From Micromussa lordhowensis (lineage: Eukaryota > Cnidaria > Anthozoa > Scleractinia > Lobophylliidae): a stretch of DNA of 64,000 bases. This document shows positions 36,601 to 51,600 of the stretch, piece by piece. The notes under the pieces are model-generated. The model ran no database searches and was not told the origin of the DNA. It saw only the letters and a program-made list of their open reading frames with translations. The number at the start of each line of letters is the position of its first letter. The first letter of the stretch is position 1. The DNA lies in the NCBI GenBank assembly GCA_964020085.1, contig OZ026595.1, positions 10,131,016 through 10,195,015 of the forward strand, in the 5' to 3' direction. The position numbers and the translations under genes are program-made.

Positions 36601-39600
36601 GATGTGGCTAGCATCCAGTTTCTCCATATACCCTGTCAGGACATTTTCTTACGCAAAGGATACAAAGTTTCCCTACAGTGTAATAAGGAGGTTGATCAGT
36701 TAGGGAATTGGAATATCGACAGCGCCACCTTAAAAAAAAGGTTAAATGAAATTTACGACAAGCTGTCTGTTAGGACTCTTCAGTGATTTACAATAAATTA
36801 GTCTTATCTTTAATATATTGTCATGTTATGTGGTTAATTCTCATCGTCCGTGGAATGAATGTTTTTGTGTTATTATCCTATAATCCCCTTCCGCACCCTA
36901 AACCATGCAATAATTTCAGATATTTTATCAAATCAGTGCTCATTGAATAAATTTGGTGAATTTACAGTACACAATAGTCCCCTAAGTTTTTGCTGTGTCT
37001 TCTTGTAACCAGAACTAGAATAAGAAGTAAATTACAGTCAAGTAAAAACGTCTCAGTGATAAGAAAGTTTAATTCTTCTGCTATGATCAGGTAACAGTCA
37101 GCACTGATCGACGAACTAAACCAAAGGAATCTAAGTTATCCGTGATAGAAAAAAGTAAAACAGCTGACAAATCTATCTTTAGCCTACTGTCGAAGGACGT
37201 TTGGCATGAGTGCTTCAAACCATCGTAAGTGACATTCCAAGTTTATTGTTTGAAATGACACAGGACCTGTTGCATAACACGTTTGACCAGATAAAACTAC
37301 AATTGAGACAGCGACAGCAATCCTGCTCCTAGAGAAGAATCGGGGCTTAAGGAGCAATAGAGAATCAGTGATAACGTGGTATTTTTTATAATCCTATGCT
37401 ATACAGATTTAAAACACCTGTTTCACTTTATTTAGTCCAAAGGTCTTTTGTAATGTGTTTAAAAAACGAAATTTCTTCTCTCGGTTGTTGTTTAGGTTAT
37501 TTTATATTTCTGCGGTAATGGATTAATTCGGTGCAGATGATAACTGTAGATGCAGATGCCGATGTAGATCGTGCATGACCCGCTACTAAGCTTGAATGAA
37601 AGATCTTCTCCAAATGGGATACCCAACGATGGGTAGCAAATAAATTATTACGAAATGCGCCCACGTCAATACTAAAATCATTAATTACTAGAAAGAGAGG
37701 TATCAAGGGCTTAGGAAGAGTACTCGGGAATAGAATTATTATTCTTTTCTCTATTTTCCCTTGTTTGAGCTAGAAACAACTGTTGCAAGCTGTCCTCGAG
37801 CAGATAATATGCATCATCGCCATTGCTGTTGTATTGCCCATTGGTTCACGGTTCTGTTTTATATTCTAAAATGCTCAGATTCATATCGTTCGTTCAGCAA
37901 GATGACGTTCGCACTGGTAGGCGCGGTACATACTAGGTCCGGATGGGAGGGTACAGGATTGAGCCCTGTTCATTACGTCGTGTTATTAAGGTTACCGTGT
38001 ACCTTCAGATCGGCAATTTTCTTCAAATTTGGATTTTTTGGTCAAAGTAATGGTCGAAGAGTAGTCTCTAGTTTCTGAAAAACACTTCTGAAAAAGACTA
38101 ACTAGGTTTTATGTTTTCGCGGGAAGTAAAAGTTTCCCTTGATTGACAGCCCTATGACGTGTATGCAATCAACCGAGACGACTTTCGCGGGGATTTCCTA
38201 TACGGATGTCACCAATTGGCAAATCAGTTGATCAGCATTGTTGTTCTGACTACCAACCATTATTTGGTATTAGGTGCAATTCTATAAGTTATAAGTAAAC
38301 ATGGACCACGGACAACTCCGTTCGAAAAAGCGAAAACCGCGAAGAACCAGTGAAAATACATCAATGAAGGAAGAAGCGAATGAAGCCATAGCTATCGTAT
38401 TAGGCTACTTAGCCGCTACTATCGTATCAAGCGGGCGACAAACATTGAGTCAAGAGAAAAGAAAGGTTCTGTAAAAATTTGGGAACTTGACAGCGATAAC
38501 AAGCTATAACAGCGATTCTGAAAGAGACTCTTCTGCTGAGTCCGATACCGACGAATCGTTGGACTCATTGAGACCTATTGGAATATTATATCCATGCACA
38601 GTTACTCCGCCGCGCTTTCTTTTGTTTGTTTTCTTCGCCCAGCCACTCTATAGCACCCCTTGGGCGCATTGCGAAACAAAGATTTTTTGGAGATTCACGC
38701 GTAAATTTCACCACGAAGTTAACGGTATTTCCCCTGCACTGATTGGCTCAGTTATCTGAGCGTTTGTGGGCTGAGTTTGAGATTCTTCTTAGAATTTGTT
38801 TCGCTTGAAGCAGACTTTAAAGGGTTGTAACCCGAAAGGAATTTGTTCGATTGCCCTCAAATTAAGACAGTAGTTAGTTTAATATATAAACAACAAAACG
38901 TGTCTGCCATTTGTTTTATTTCCAAATCTTTTTTCTCCGAGAGCGATTTTTTGTTCTGTAACTTTTTACTGCAACTGAATATGGCAAAACGCAGACATGT
39001 GGCTTTTTAGCGCTTTGGGTCCTGAAACCGAGGAAAAACCTAAATTGGCGAAGAACAAAATTCGCTTTGACTTGTAGCTTTCAAAAGATAATGCGGACGC
39101 TCGCATTAAGTGGTCGTGAAAAATTCGACAATTCATTTTACTTCAACATTCTTGGCACAGTTGGATAGCCAGCTCTATAAGCTTTCATTTGATGTAAGGG
39201 TTTAGGTATCTACAGTTTAAACTGGACGCGGTACATCGTTTGGAAGCGAGACACCCCTGAAGGTGTACGGTAACCTTAATGCCCAGCTCCGTGAGTAGGC
39301 CAGATGAGCCAAATCCTGCACTGTGATTGGCTACCGGGGCGGACAAGATGCCGCTATCTTGCTTGCTTGGGATTGCTTTGTCCCGCAAGCGGTGAAATAT
39401 TTCGATTCCCTAAGCCACCTAACAAATTCTTTTTTAACCAAAGCTTGTTCGGTCAAGAATATTGGCCTCGTTCTTTTTTTGCGTGTTTATGTCACGGTCT
39501 ATAAACACGCAAAAATAGAACTTGGCCGATATCCAGCCATCACGACCTCAATCAAGCTTGGTCTTTTAAAAGCCATATTTATTGGGCAAAGTCCTATACT

Positions 39601-42600
39601 CTCACAACTCCTCTCCCACCCAGGGTAACCCTGTGATTGACAAGAAGTAGAAGCTAAAATGCTCCTGGGAGAGATAAGAACCAATTGGCCCGCAGCAGAC
39701 TTTCCTATTGCCAACAAATTCTGGAAGACAGTAACAGCACGATGACACAAAAATCGGTGCAGCTTCTAGCAGCGATGTTTTCGGTATAAACTTGAAAAAT
39801 TTACAGATTTGCTGCTAATTGGGTATGACGTGCTGGCGGATAACTCCAAAGGCTTTTATGGAAAACGTTGCTCTAAAAATAGTTACGTATAATGTCCTTT
39901 TATAAAGTGTAATAAAAACGGCGGTAAAACCCTGACGACGTACAAATTTACCTGAGGTCACTAACCAAAACACTATTTCTGTTATGTAAAATTTGGAGGG
40001 TAGCCAACATCATCCCTGGTGAAAAAAAAAATCCGGTTTCGATGATCGAAATAGTCTTGCACTTTACATCTATGCAAGCAAAATTTCCGGTTAAAATGAA
40101 AAACATATTATTTAGTCTCCAATTTCTATAGTTCGAAATTCTGAAATCTTATGTAAGTGAGTTGGGAACAATAAGAACATCACAGAACAGAAAATGTACG
40201 AAATAAATGGTAAATTATGGACTGTAATAGCTCAAACTGACAGACCAACTTATTGAAGCGAAGTGATAAATGAAGCACTATACTGTACAAGAAACAACGT
40301 TTAACGATAATAAAGAGCGAGTTACTCTGAAGATGACCTAGTGTCGGAAACGTTCGGTGTTTTTACTTTTTGACTTTTTTGGCCCCGTAAATAGAAATTA
40401 TTTTCAAATTAAGAGCGAAGTATTACCCGGGAAAAAAACCGACAGTCAATCAACCGACAAGTTGAAAAGTCATTTCTAGAGAGAACTATTTAACATAATA
40501 AAGCCGGTTTTTAATTGGCACCAACTAAAGAAAACAAAAGCCGCTGGCGATATTTGTCAGTTACTATTGAGCACAACAAGGGAACAAGTAAAGCACCGTT
40601 TGCCCGACAACGACACAAGAATGCTATTTTTGTCTTGCCTGCTTTGATTTGCTTTCAAATAAAGTTCAAGAAAAAAAAAGCGCGTAAGGCATTCAATGAT
40701 AAAGAACATGCTGTTAATATCAAAAGCATGGTTAGCCACGATATCACGCGACCACTAAAATAAAAGGGGTGTAAGTTGAGCTTCTCAAGGGATATGTTGT
40801 GTTTATTTTAACACAGGGTCGCACTACACACAAAGCCCGCGGCGATATGTTTGCATAAAACAACTTTTAGCTCCATGTTCTTAGATGTTGTTCTAACTTT
40901 CTCGTCACCGTTATGGAGCCGATTTGGATTGTAATTAGAGATGTGTGTGATTAAAACACATACGAGCGAGAGCGAGTGACCCGTTGAGCTCTTTCATCTC
41001 CGTACACGCCAAAACCGCAACACACTAAAAACGTGATTAACAAATAATGCTGAGAAAAGCTCATTCAAAAGTGTAATCACGCCTTCAAGGGAAACATATT
41101 CGAAATACTCCACCGGTGTAATGCTCAAAACCGCCGCTGTGAAAGAAGGACCTGGAATTTTGCGCAAACTTCTCGAAAATACATTGGTACAAGCGACAAA
41201 ATCCCAGTGCAGCTGGAGTAATTTACTAACCTTTTCCTTCTAATGTTTCACTGAGCTGCTTGGCCATTTTCTGGTAGTCAATCTGAAAAGGCAACCAAGA
41301 ATGTTTTTTTACACTAAGACGTAATAATGTGTAGCGGCCGCTCATGCGACAAGAAGCGAACAGGGCGACAAAACAATACCATATGTTCCTACGGATAATG
41401 CAGCCACTTGTACAAAATGTCTGGCTGTCAAGAATATTTGCAATTCAAGTCTTCAACCTTCTTGTTTGATAAACACAGAAGGTCAACTGATGACTCTGAT
41501 CGAAAAAAAGAATGCAGCCACAAGTAAACTTTGAGGAAATGTTGCACTACAAAGTTAGCAGCTTACTCAAGGCATGAGAGGTTTGCAGAAAACTTGCCAC
41601 AGAGATTGTTCTCGCCTGGGGGAAAAAGCCAGCACTGATGTTCTGTTCTTCCGCTTATGGACATGGAATGAACGATGATATGGCCCGGATAAAACACATT
41701 CCAACGGAGAATCGTGCTGAAAGTACAGAGCATCCAAAACACAAGAGACGAAAGACAGACGGCATACGCGCGATGAGTAAATGAACAACGAATGAATAAA
41801 TTTTAACTAGGTGACGATCAAACAATATAACTGCTAACGACTAGGGCACGTGCTTTTTGAGAATAACGAGCATATTTTCTCTTGTCTTGAAAACATTCTT
41901 TATCTGTCAACAACAACAGCCAGTGACTTCTGCCGGGATTCCGAGATTTATGATTTATTTTTATTTCTTCTTTTAAAAAATTGGCCCAAGGCAAGTATCA
42001 AGCGCTCTTGAATCTCTAATGCTTCGTTGTGTTATAATGAATCCACTTTTAATATCTTAACAATACATTTTTAAGTGTTTAAATAACTTTCACAGAAATA
42101 GCCGACCGAGAGTAGTTAGTGACGCGCTTTTCAGTAAAACAATTAGCCCGAAAAGCTAAGCTATAAACATTGCGTAACCCAAATCCTTACAGAATTCTTT
42201 CAGCATATCCTTACCAAGATGCAAAAACCTACGTACACTCACTTTCACTGATCGGTCTTAAGATTTTAGAACGTACATAGCATGATTCAAGATCGATCCT
42301 GAATAACAATCACATAATTCTTAGGGATTATTAAGTATGATTTCTTTTGTAATCTGTTAATTATTAATTTTTCAGGTCTGAAGCCGGCTTCAGCAAAGCT
42401 TGCGGTAGTAAATTATCCTTCTTGTTTTACAAATTAACAGCTTATTGTTATTTTTTCCCTCAGGATATATATATATATATATTTGTTTTAAATCACCGGC
42501 TAAAAACTACAGGGCAATGGTACACATTGTTCAAAAGACAATTTATAATTAGTCCTTTTCGCAAAACAGAATTTTTTCAAGTTCTAACTTCGTTCTTCCT

Positions 42601-45600
42601 ATTGCACTATACTGATATAGATTGTTAGTCCGCTTCTCGCAGTAAATTGTAGTTAATAAATATGCAATTTACTAGGATCCCATGCATATAATACATAAAA
42701 TACGCACCGACATGAACTAAATAGCCCAACAAGTTTAGTTTATCTAAAATTTGGGGGATAAAATCGTCAGTAGCAATTTCTTTTTATGATACTAGTAAGC
42801 TTTATTAAGCCACTGTGGAATAGGTAAGAGAACAGAGCGTTCTCGACTGTAAAACTATGCGAGCTTACAGGATTTAGTATTTGCGTGGTATCTACAGAAT
42901 GAAGTGCATGTGACAACGTGCTTAGACTTACGAAAACATGCTTTTCTACTCAATCAAAACTCGCAAGGTTATCACAGACATTTCTATTACGAAAACATGT
43001 GTTTAGGATGTTGAACATATTTACATAGCAGATCATAACATGAAAAAAGGCGGGGAGAATCTGTGACATTCCTTTGCTATCAGTCTGAAATCTAAACAAA
43101 ATTGAAAAGGAACATCGATGCAAATTGAATGTGCTGATACATTAAGGAAATTTATCATGTAGTCTTTAATCTGCCCAAGTCCGATTTGATTTCAGGCGGT
43201 GTAACTTTCTCTTCTTTTCACACTATAAACAACAAGCTATTTTGCAGAAAATCCTTTTCTTTGAGGCAAAGTTTTGAAATGACTTGAATGTTGACAATCA
43301 AACTAAACAAATGACTCGATCCGTAGCAGACAAAACAAGAAAATTATTATCCCACAACCGGCTTTAACACCGCAGGCTATATTAAAATCCAATGGGCAAC
43401 TGGATATAAATTATTAACACACCGAATTTGAGAAACCCATCATAAAAGTAAACTCCCCGGTAGTCAAGAAACTCTACGCCCATTTTGTTGCTCGCGAATC
43501 AGTAAGCTGGTGTGTACGCTGTATATTAATATTTGAACTGTCCTTGGAACTTTGATGATTGTCAGTTAGCGAAACGTTCTAGCAGTCTGATATACGCTCT
43601 AGATGACATCAAGTCTCTGTCTATTTGAAAGGAGCAAATAATTATTTAAGCAATAGACCACAAGTTTCTATGGGTTATAGGCTGATAAACCACGCGGGAT
43701 GTTGGTAGAACACTCGAAGAATTCGTAAACCACTCGCCTGCGGCTCGTGATTTACAAATTCTTCGAGTGTTCTACCAACATCCCGCGTGGTTTATCAGCC
43801 TAAAATCCATAGAAACTTGTGGTCTATTGCTTTTAAATAATAATTCAGAAGACGCGCGATTTTCCCATGGGTTTACGGGCACAATAACCCATAGCTGATT
43901 GACCAATCAGAGCGCGCGCATTGATTTGGTTATTATATAAATGCGGATATCTACGCTGTAAGATATATATCGTCCTATCTACAGTTATTCCTTTATTTGT
44001 TACAATCATTATTCGTAACTGTGAATAAAAATATTTAAATATGTAGACACAGTGACTAGAAATGGTAATTAGCTGACAGTGACTGCATAATTTACACAAG
44101 CTATAAGCCAGAAGCAAAGATTGATAATAATTTATTTGACAAATTGCCTGTCAAGTCAATTCCTCGATGTCGCCAAGATGTCAGATAAAAAACGGGCTCA
44201 GATTCACGAAGGTCATACATAGGACGAGCTGAAACAAGCAACTGATTGAGAAAAAAATACCAGGAACCTGGTTCGCACTAACGACGTAACAACATAAGAA
44301 GGACGTAAAGTTTGTAGTGTGAACGTTCTTGCTCAATAAGATTATGTCGTTATGCCTACGAGTATGGTGCTTTGTTTTTATGAAACAAGTACAAGCAAAA
44401 TTGATGTAACAAAGAACCAATGAGATCGACGTCACAATTTTTGATCCCAGTCCGCCACTGGCACTATTTTTAAAATGGCGGTGACTGTCAAGTGGAGATC
44501 AAGAAGGTTAATCCCATTTATCTCAGGTTATGATATTGGCCGTGTGCTCTCCTAGCTTCATGTTGAAAGATCAGACGCATCCACCCTTTTCTTCTAGCAT
44601 TTTTAAAGTCTTCTTCTTTCCCAATTTTATGTCTGACAAAAGCAATTATAGCGTTATGTCGCTCGCTTGAACTAGGCCTCACAAAGGAATGCGACAAGTC
44701 ACCACATATCCAAGTGTCACGTGCTAATTACGTTAAACGAAGAACAAAGTGCATATATCCTATCCGAGAGGCGTAACCTTTTAACCATAAAAGATTCACT
44801 CTTTTCATTAGCTGATTCACAACGTACGAATTTTTATGCTAAAAGTGTGCTTACCTCCACATTAATTTGTGCAACGTTATGAACTTTCATTGCTCGAAGG
44901 CCAAACTTCAGACTGCATAGCGTCTCGTTGACATCACGAAATGAGGGAGAAACGCAAACCTAAAGAAGACAAGATCCAGTGTTCGAGTTTTTTTACAGCT
45001 ATGCGGAGAAATCAAAACACTGCATGCTTTGAAAAATTTGTTGGAATCGTTTCAAATAACTGTCTCGTTGGCAGTGCTCAGTTTCTGCTTCACATCCGAA
45101 CAGAAGGCACCATGCGACAACTTAAGCCGCCATCATACATTATTGTAGTGTGCCGTAGCTCGTACACATACCCACGTGTACCTCATGTGCACTTTATTCA
45201 TTCGACACATCTGGACTGTTATTGGTTTCTCGCGCAATCTTAAAATTAACTTATTATGATTCATCGAGAGGGAAAACGAATGAGTCGAAGTTGGCTAGCA
45301 TTAGGCCCAGGTCAACTAAATGGCAATTTTGAGTCGATCCAAGCGGGTAAAGCTCGTCCGTTGGGTCAAACGTCGAACTTAATTCGAATTTAGATCGACG
45401 AACTCGTTTTATCCGTCTGCTTCAGTCGGACGAACTCAGTTCAGTGAGTCAAACGTTGAACTTATCAATCTCATGTGAAGTTCGACGTTTGCCTTGGCCT
45501 AATAAATTGCAGGTTCTAAATCAATATTTTGAGCCAATGAATAGCGAACAAGAAATCGATTTACTTATTCTCCTAGGAATTAGAAAGTACAGAATTTGAA

Positions 45601-48600
45601 TTTTAAACTTTTGGCTTGTTCTTAACTCACAATTAAGCTTGTTTTAGAGTTCCCATCCAAGCCATCCTGTAGCAGCCTCGTCAGTGTTGAGTTCCTGTAC
45701 GGAATATGACGCTTCGTTCCCTCGGCTAATGCTTGTATAACATTCCTGAAAAGATTGATATTTCATCTTGAAACGTTATAGGAAAAACAAACTATGCTGC
45801 TACTTGACTTCGCGACGTTATCCTGTTATCATTCCAGTAAACGAAGAACGAAAACAATAGGTGCCGTAATATTCATAATAATCCTTTTGGATTTACTCGT
45901 ACTTCATTGGTCAAATTTGAAGTTTTAGCCCTTATTGAATAAACAAGGTAATTTGTATTTGTGTTAATAAGACAGCTCCTGATAAAATTTGTTAAAAATA
46001 TAACAACAAATTCCAGGCAGTGGCCTTAAATTATGTATCATGCTAGAGGTCACGTTAGATTCCAATATTTTTTTCTCTATCGCTGCATCGTTCATCATAA
46101 AATATATTTCCACTGCCTCGTCTATCTTGCCGACAACTTAGTCATAAACACTGACAAATATCAAAAAAAATTCATCACCAAATATTGCTGCATACGTATA
46201 CTGAACTGTTGTTCTTAATGGGAATGGTACGGCGCGTGTTGATAAAGAGCGACTCTCTCTAACCAGTGTAGAAATTAAGATTAAGAGGAGCTTCTTTAGT
46301 AAATAATTTTCAACGCTTATGAGGTATATCATCAAAATTGGACGGTATCACATTTTCAAGTCTCAAGTTCAGTCGTTAATGAACCCGTAAATCAATATAA
46401 GATCAAAATGTGAATTAGTGAACAAACACGGCCGAAACTCATGCCGAAGGGAACCGATGAATGGTGGCCGTAGGCTAAATGCGGCGTGTCGTGAATGTCC
46501 CATAGCCCCGAAAAAGGCTGTTATCAGGCCCATAACAGCACCTGGGTCTTGGCTCAGTCGGATCATATTTCAAAGGTTAAAGTCGTCTGAAAAGACTGCA
46601 TTCTCTCCACATACCCCAATTCGAGAAGAGAGGAGTTAATGCTCTGCGCTTCCTGGAGTCGTTCACCTTCGGCCTTGGTTTTCTTCACCCTCTCGCTGCC
46701 TGCCAGATCACAGCTATAGGCGGAAAACAAAATTAACATTAACCCGCGAGGCTTCAGGAACTCTGTCACTATTTAACAACATACCTTGCTGACTGTTCCT
46801 GGAAAGGTGTAATAAATCTTTTTCGCTTACGAACCTTTTTCCGTGAAAACGGCTGAGTTACGAAATTAATGAATGAAAACTGTGGGCCGGCGTCTTTCTT
46901 ATCAGGCGACCAAACCTACAACGTCGTGATGTATATTGATTCTACTGGATTAAAGGCAAACCCCAACCTCTTGAAGTAAGGAAACAGAATATCATCTAAA
47001 ATATCGACAATTCATGCTTATTGATGTACAGCTGTATTTTGACTAAAAATCCGACAATATCTTTGTCATCTTTTAAGTGAGACCTACGCTGATCTGTCAA
47101 CGAAACTCACACCGAGGATGGATTAGATGCTGTTTGTGCACTATACACTGTACTCAGTGTATACATTATTGTTTGTGAAATTCGACGACATTTTACGTTT
47201 TGCGCTAAGAAATGCTCTGATATTTATCTGTGTTTCGAAAGCAACCTTTGAGTTGAGAAAGAATAATATTGAAGGGTACATAACCCGAATATACTGATAA
47301 CCCTTCATGTTGAGACTACGCCACCTTGTTTAAATTTGTGGTCGGTTTCTAGTTTACTCCAGCGATCACTGTTTTCTAGAAATCACCTTGCACTGGATAC
47401 AAGGATTTTATGGAGCAGCAATTTAACGCCCAAGTTCGTAAGACGTTAATGAACGATATTTATCAGTAAGTGACGCAAGCTTTCCTCCAATAGCTTGCGT
47501 CACCCTGCAATGATAACCATCTCTCCCCCTGAAACAAGATTCGAATTATATGCCGAAGTTTTCCTCACAAAACATCCTGTTATTAATAGACGTGTAACTT
47601 GACTACTTATCAAATGATGAAAAGGTAATATTCTCATTAGAAATCAATCTTATTAGCAATTCCCATTTTACTCCATGCCTAGGGCGGGGCTGAAAACACA
47701 TATCTGGGTCCTCCTGTCGATCACAGTCGTGTTCTGTGATGATAATTCCAGTACAGAATCTAGTGTTAAAAATACCTTTCGTGCGTTGTTACTTTCTTCT
47801 TCGTATGTTTTTTACTCTATAAATAACTGCAGCCTAGTGCGCACTATGCGAGTTTTTTTTTCCTTGCGCCTAGAAATCTCAATATCGCCAAGTGTGTGGT
47901 TTCCTTGGATGGCGACTACAATCGCAAATCAATCGCACGCGATTGTCAGACAATATCAAGCCTCGTTTGATAATGTGCGACAAAGATTGTGCCGTTTAGG
48001 TAGTATAGTTATCACTGCCACAGAGAATTTACACAATAGATTTTAAAACGGCAATGATGATCATGAGCTCAGTGTTGATCCACTTGGATAAATATGCGTC
48101 AGAAACCGATCTGCTATGTTTGATTTCCGTCGTAGTGTGAACAGGTTATCTGCAGCACAAAGAGTATTATCTCAGTGGGTAACGACCCAGCCAGATCTCC
48201 CGCGACATAGACGGTTCACAGCCCGCTATTTTCTCGTATCTTTATTCGATCGTCGAACGCTACAGTCTACAGACAACAAGAACGCCAACAACAAATGGTG
48301 AGCTAGCTTATATCGCCGAGTTTTGTCTGTTCAGCCGGTCCAATGATGGATGACCGACTAGCCTGGCCAATCAGCTGCGTTCGTTGAATCATGTAGTAAT
48401 AGGCCGCAAGTTACACAGACGCATGTCGGACTTTCAAAACAAAGGAAAGTCGGGCTGGACTGGTACGAGTTCCTTTGTTTTGGAAGCCCCACTGCGTCAT
48501 TTGCGTCCCAGCATAATTTATTCCGTACCATGTGACCGGATCGTGCAAAGGGCCTAGTTTTCACAAAACAGCGTCTTTCTGAACTGCCCGCTAAAAATGA

Positions 48601-51600
48601 ACCCACAAGCACATCGGCTACCTAGACTATTTCTCTCTGGAACCAGGGTGTGAGACTAACAAAGAACCTTGACAAAAACTATTGCAGAGAGAAACACAGA
48701 GAATTTAAAACGAAAGCAAGAAAATTGCAGTGTGACGTACACGTAAAGTTTTCCTCTGACGGCGGCTAAACCACGAGTTTGAGATGAAATCCTAGACAGC
48801 ATTTCTTCGTCTTCCTGAGAAAGCAAAGACAGCAAAGCAATTAGCTGAAACGCCACTGAAATCAAGCACGACGAGTGCAGGAAACACCCTATGTTCTAGG
48901 AATGAGTGAAAATGAATGAAGGAAGTTATATCAGAAACCAAGAAACCGGGTACTTCAATAAAATGAAACAAAAGGCGGGGTGGTTTGTTTCAAATGTATA
49001 TACAACGTAACAAAACAGCAATACGTACATCGTACTGGTAGAAAGAACCGACAGCCTCCACTGATCCGCTTTCACTTGAATACTCGGTGTCTGAAGTTCC
49101 AGACATGTAGTAAGACTCGTAACTACTGAAAGAGTCTGTTATGCCTGAAATAAAATGCAGTGTAAGACTTAATGAAAGGTTATAAACAAATGGAAATACT
49201 GACAAGTCTGATCTAAAATATAACAAGAATATTGCACGAAAAGAAGGGAGGTAAGAAATATTGGAAAAAAGGGGGAAAAAAAAAAGATGATTGTAATAAT
49301 AATAATATCTTTCTTTAATCTTGTTGCCAGGTCTCCTCTTTTTGCGCCCAAAGAGGGAGTATGCGAAATTGGGGCATAGTAACAAAAATAGCAACTTATC
49401 AAGGAAGGAACCAACAAGTTAATAAACAAACAAACTATTAGGCAAACCTCCATAGCGACGTGGAACACTCAGTCTCTCAATCTTGAGCAGACAAACGGCA
49501 TGTGATCTGAAAATGAAAGATTAACGTGCAAACAGGTAATTTGAAAAAAACTATCAAATAGTTTCACGTAGTACGTATCAAGAAAAGTCGATCAATTTCA
49601 AAGACAATGCTTTTTGTTTAGTGTCGCAAATATGACCATAGAAGGAGATCTTGAAACAATAGCTTGAGCGTCAAACAAAGGCGTATTAATTCACGAGGGA
49701 AATTCAAACTCGCTGTTATTACAATAGCGACATTCACGAGAGGAATTCGAAGATAAGCGATCACTGCAAGGCTGATAGTATCAGTCTTGCAGTCTATTGT
49801 CGTTATACATTTTTTTGGGCTGATCAGGTCTCTTGCAGATCCTACGTTGGCAGCGCTTATCGTATGCGGTCCTTTCCAGTTAGTCACTCATTTATCTAAT
49901 AGTGGAAACGTATGGATCCGGTTTTTGGCCACTGATCGCTGAAAGCCCCTTAATACAGATACTCCATCAAAACAGACACTTCTGCGGTTCAGTATTTAAT
50001 GGATTTGACCTGAGATTCGAAAAGCAAATGTGAATTCCATGAAAATGAAGGCGCGGCTGAGGGAAGCGACGGCTTGCTATGTACAAAAAGTTAAAACTAA
50101 AAGAGCTGTTAAGCCTGATTCTTATATTTTAGAGTATTCAATTCCACAAAATCACGCCTTCTTGAGTGCTTTCTACATCATATCTACATAACTTCTACAG
50201 ACACAGCAGGTTCAGACGGTATTTTAAGTTGGTCCTTATTAATGGCTGATCTAAGGTGTTATCAGTGCAAGAGCAACTATGCTGAGTGGGAACTACATTT
50301 TCACAAAGTGGATAGGTGCAGTTCATCGGTAGACCACAATTTAGTCATTTTGAAGCTCTCTAAACGTGATTTCAATAACTTGGCACTTGGATTCTGAACA
50401 TGATCTGTGAATGGGGTGCAAGAATAATGGTTTTAGCAGGTTAGATCCCCAGTCAGAACAAATGGTTCCAAGCTAATGATCGATCTTTTCACAAAAGCAA
50501 GATTGTTAAAAGCTTGTTAAATCAGCGATGGATCCCTAGTTTGAACAGACAGGTGCAATCTTATTTCACAAAACTTTTCCCATAACGTAAATGTTTTTGG
50601 AATTACTTGATTTTTAAGTGGAAAACGTTTTGTTTTCTTTCCTTTCTAGTGATTTAAAAATATTTTTGTTATAGATATGATTTTCAACAAAATATTGGTT
50701 TCGTTCCTTTTGTGCTCTCCTCTGTTTAATATGGTTAACCTGTCCCGTACCTCGATAATTGCATCGCATGAAACTAAAACGAAGTAATACAATTGAGATA
50801 AAGGAACGTTTCATAAAATACTTGTCAATATTGCACTTACCTGCTCGACTGTCTGTTCATTTTAGTTTCTGCAATGGCCAGCTTCTTTTTTCCAGATTTT
50901 AGTAGCCTACCAATCTCCTCTGGACATTTCACAAAGTATTCTGACAAGTTCTCGACGTACACTCCTAGGGCAGGTAAAGAAGGAAAAGATGATGCACAAT
51001 GTATGGGTTTTCCAAAAGATAACGAATCAAGGAGTTTGAAATGTGAATTGATTTTAGTTTGCACGCCGGGTAAATGTGGTACAATGCTAATTGAGCTGAA
51101 GAGTTTGCGTGTCAAGACTGAAAATGCACTGAGACAAATCAAGCTTCATATATGACGAAGACTGCATTTCATCTCACATCAATCCTCCGTTGGAAAAAAG
51201 ATGGCAGCTGTACATTTACCACAATACCATGCGAACCTTACACAGCCCCTAAAGTACAAGGAAAGTCCTGTTTCTGCTACATGTGTCCCTGTGCTAACCA
51301 CATTGTGTATGCTAGGTTTGGAGATGTTATAACTTTTACGTTTCTATGAGCGGCGTTGTTAGAGTTTTCGTGCGCAACGAATTATGGGTAAATGACCCAG
51401 TCACAACGAGGGTCACAACGCGCCGAGACAAAAGTATGACGAACGTCCCTTGAGAGGAGTCTGTTCATTTCGGATCAAGTTCAAATTGACGATGTGCTCA
51501 GTGAGACAAATCACGCCCACATGTTACAACCATCACTGGAAGGGGTGTGCATTCATCTCAAACTAAGTTAGGAGATAATGCGAAAATATAAATGAAAGTT

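Noticed and set aside
47675..48046. A plus-strand frame of 123 codons in kinesin intron 10
   Set aside because: No domain, and no conserved motif; it looks like a chance frame.
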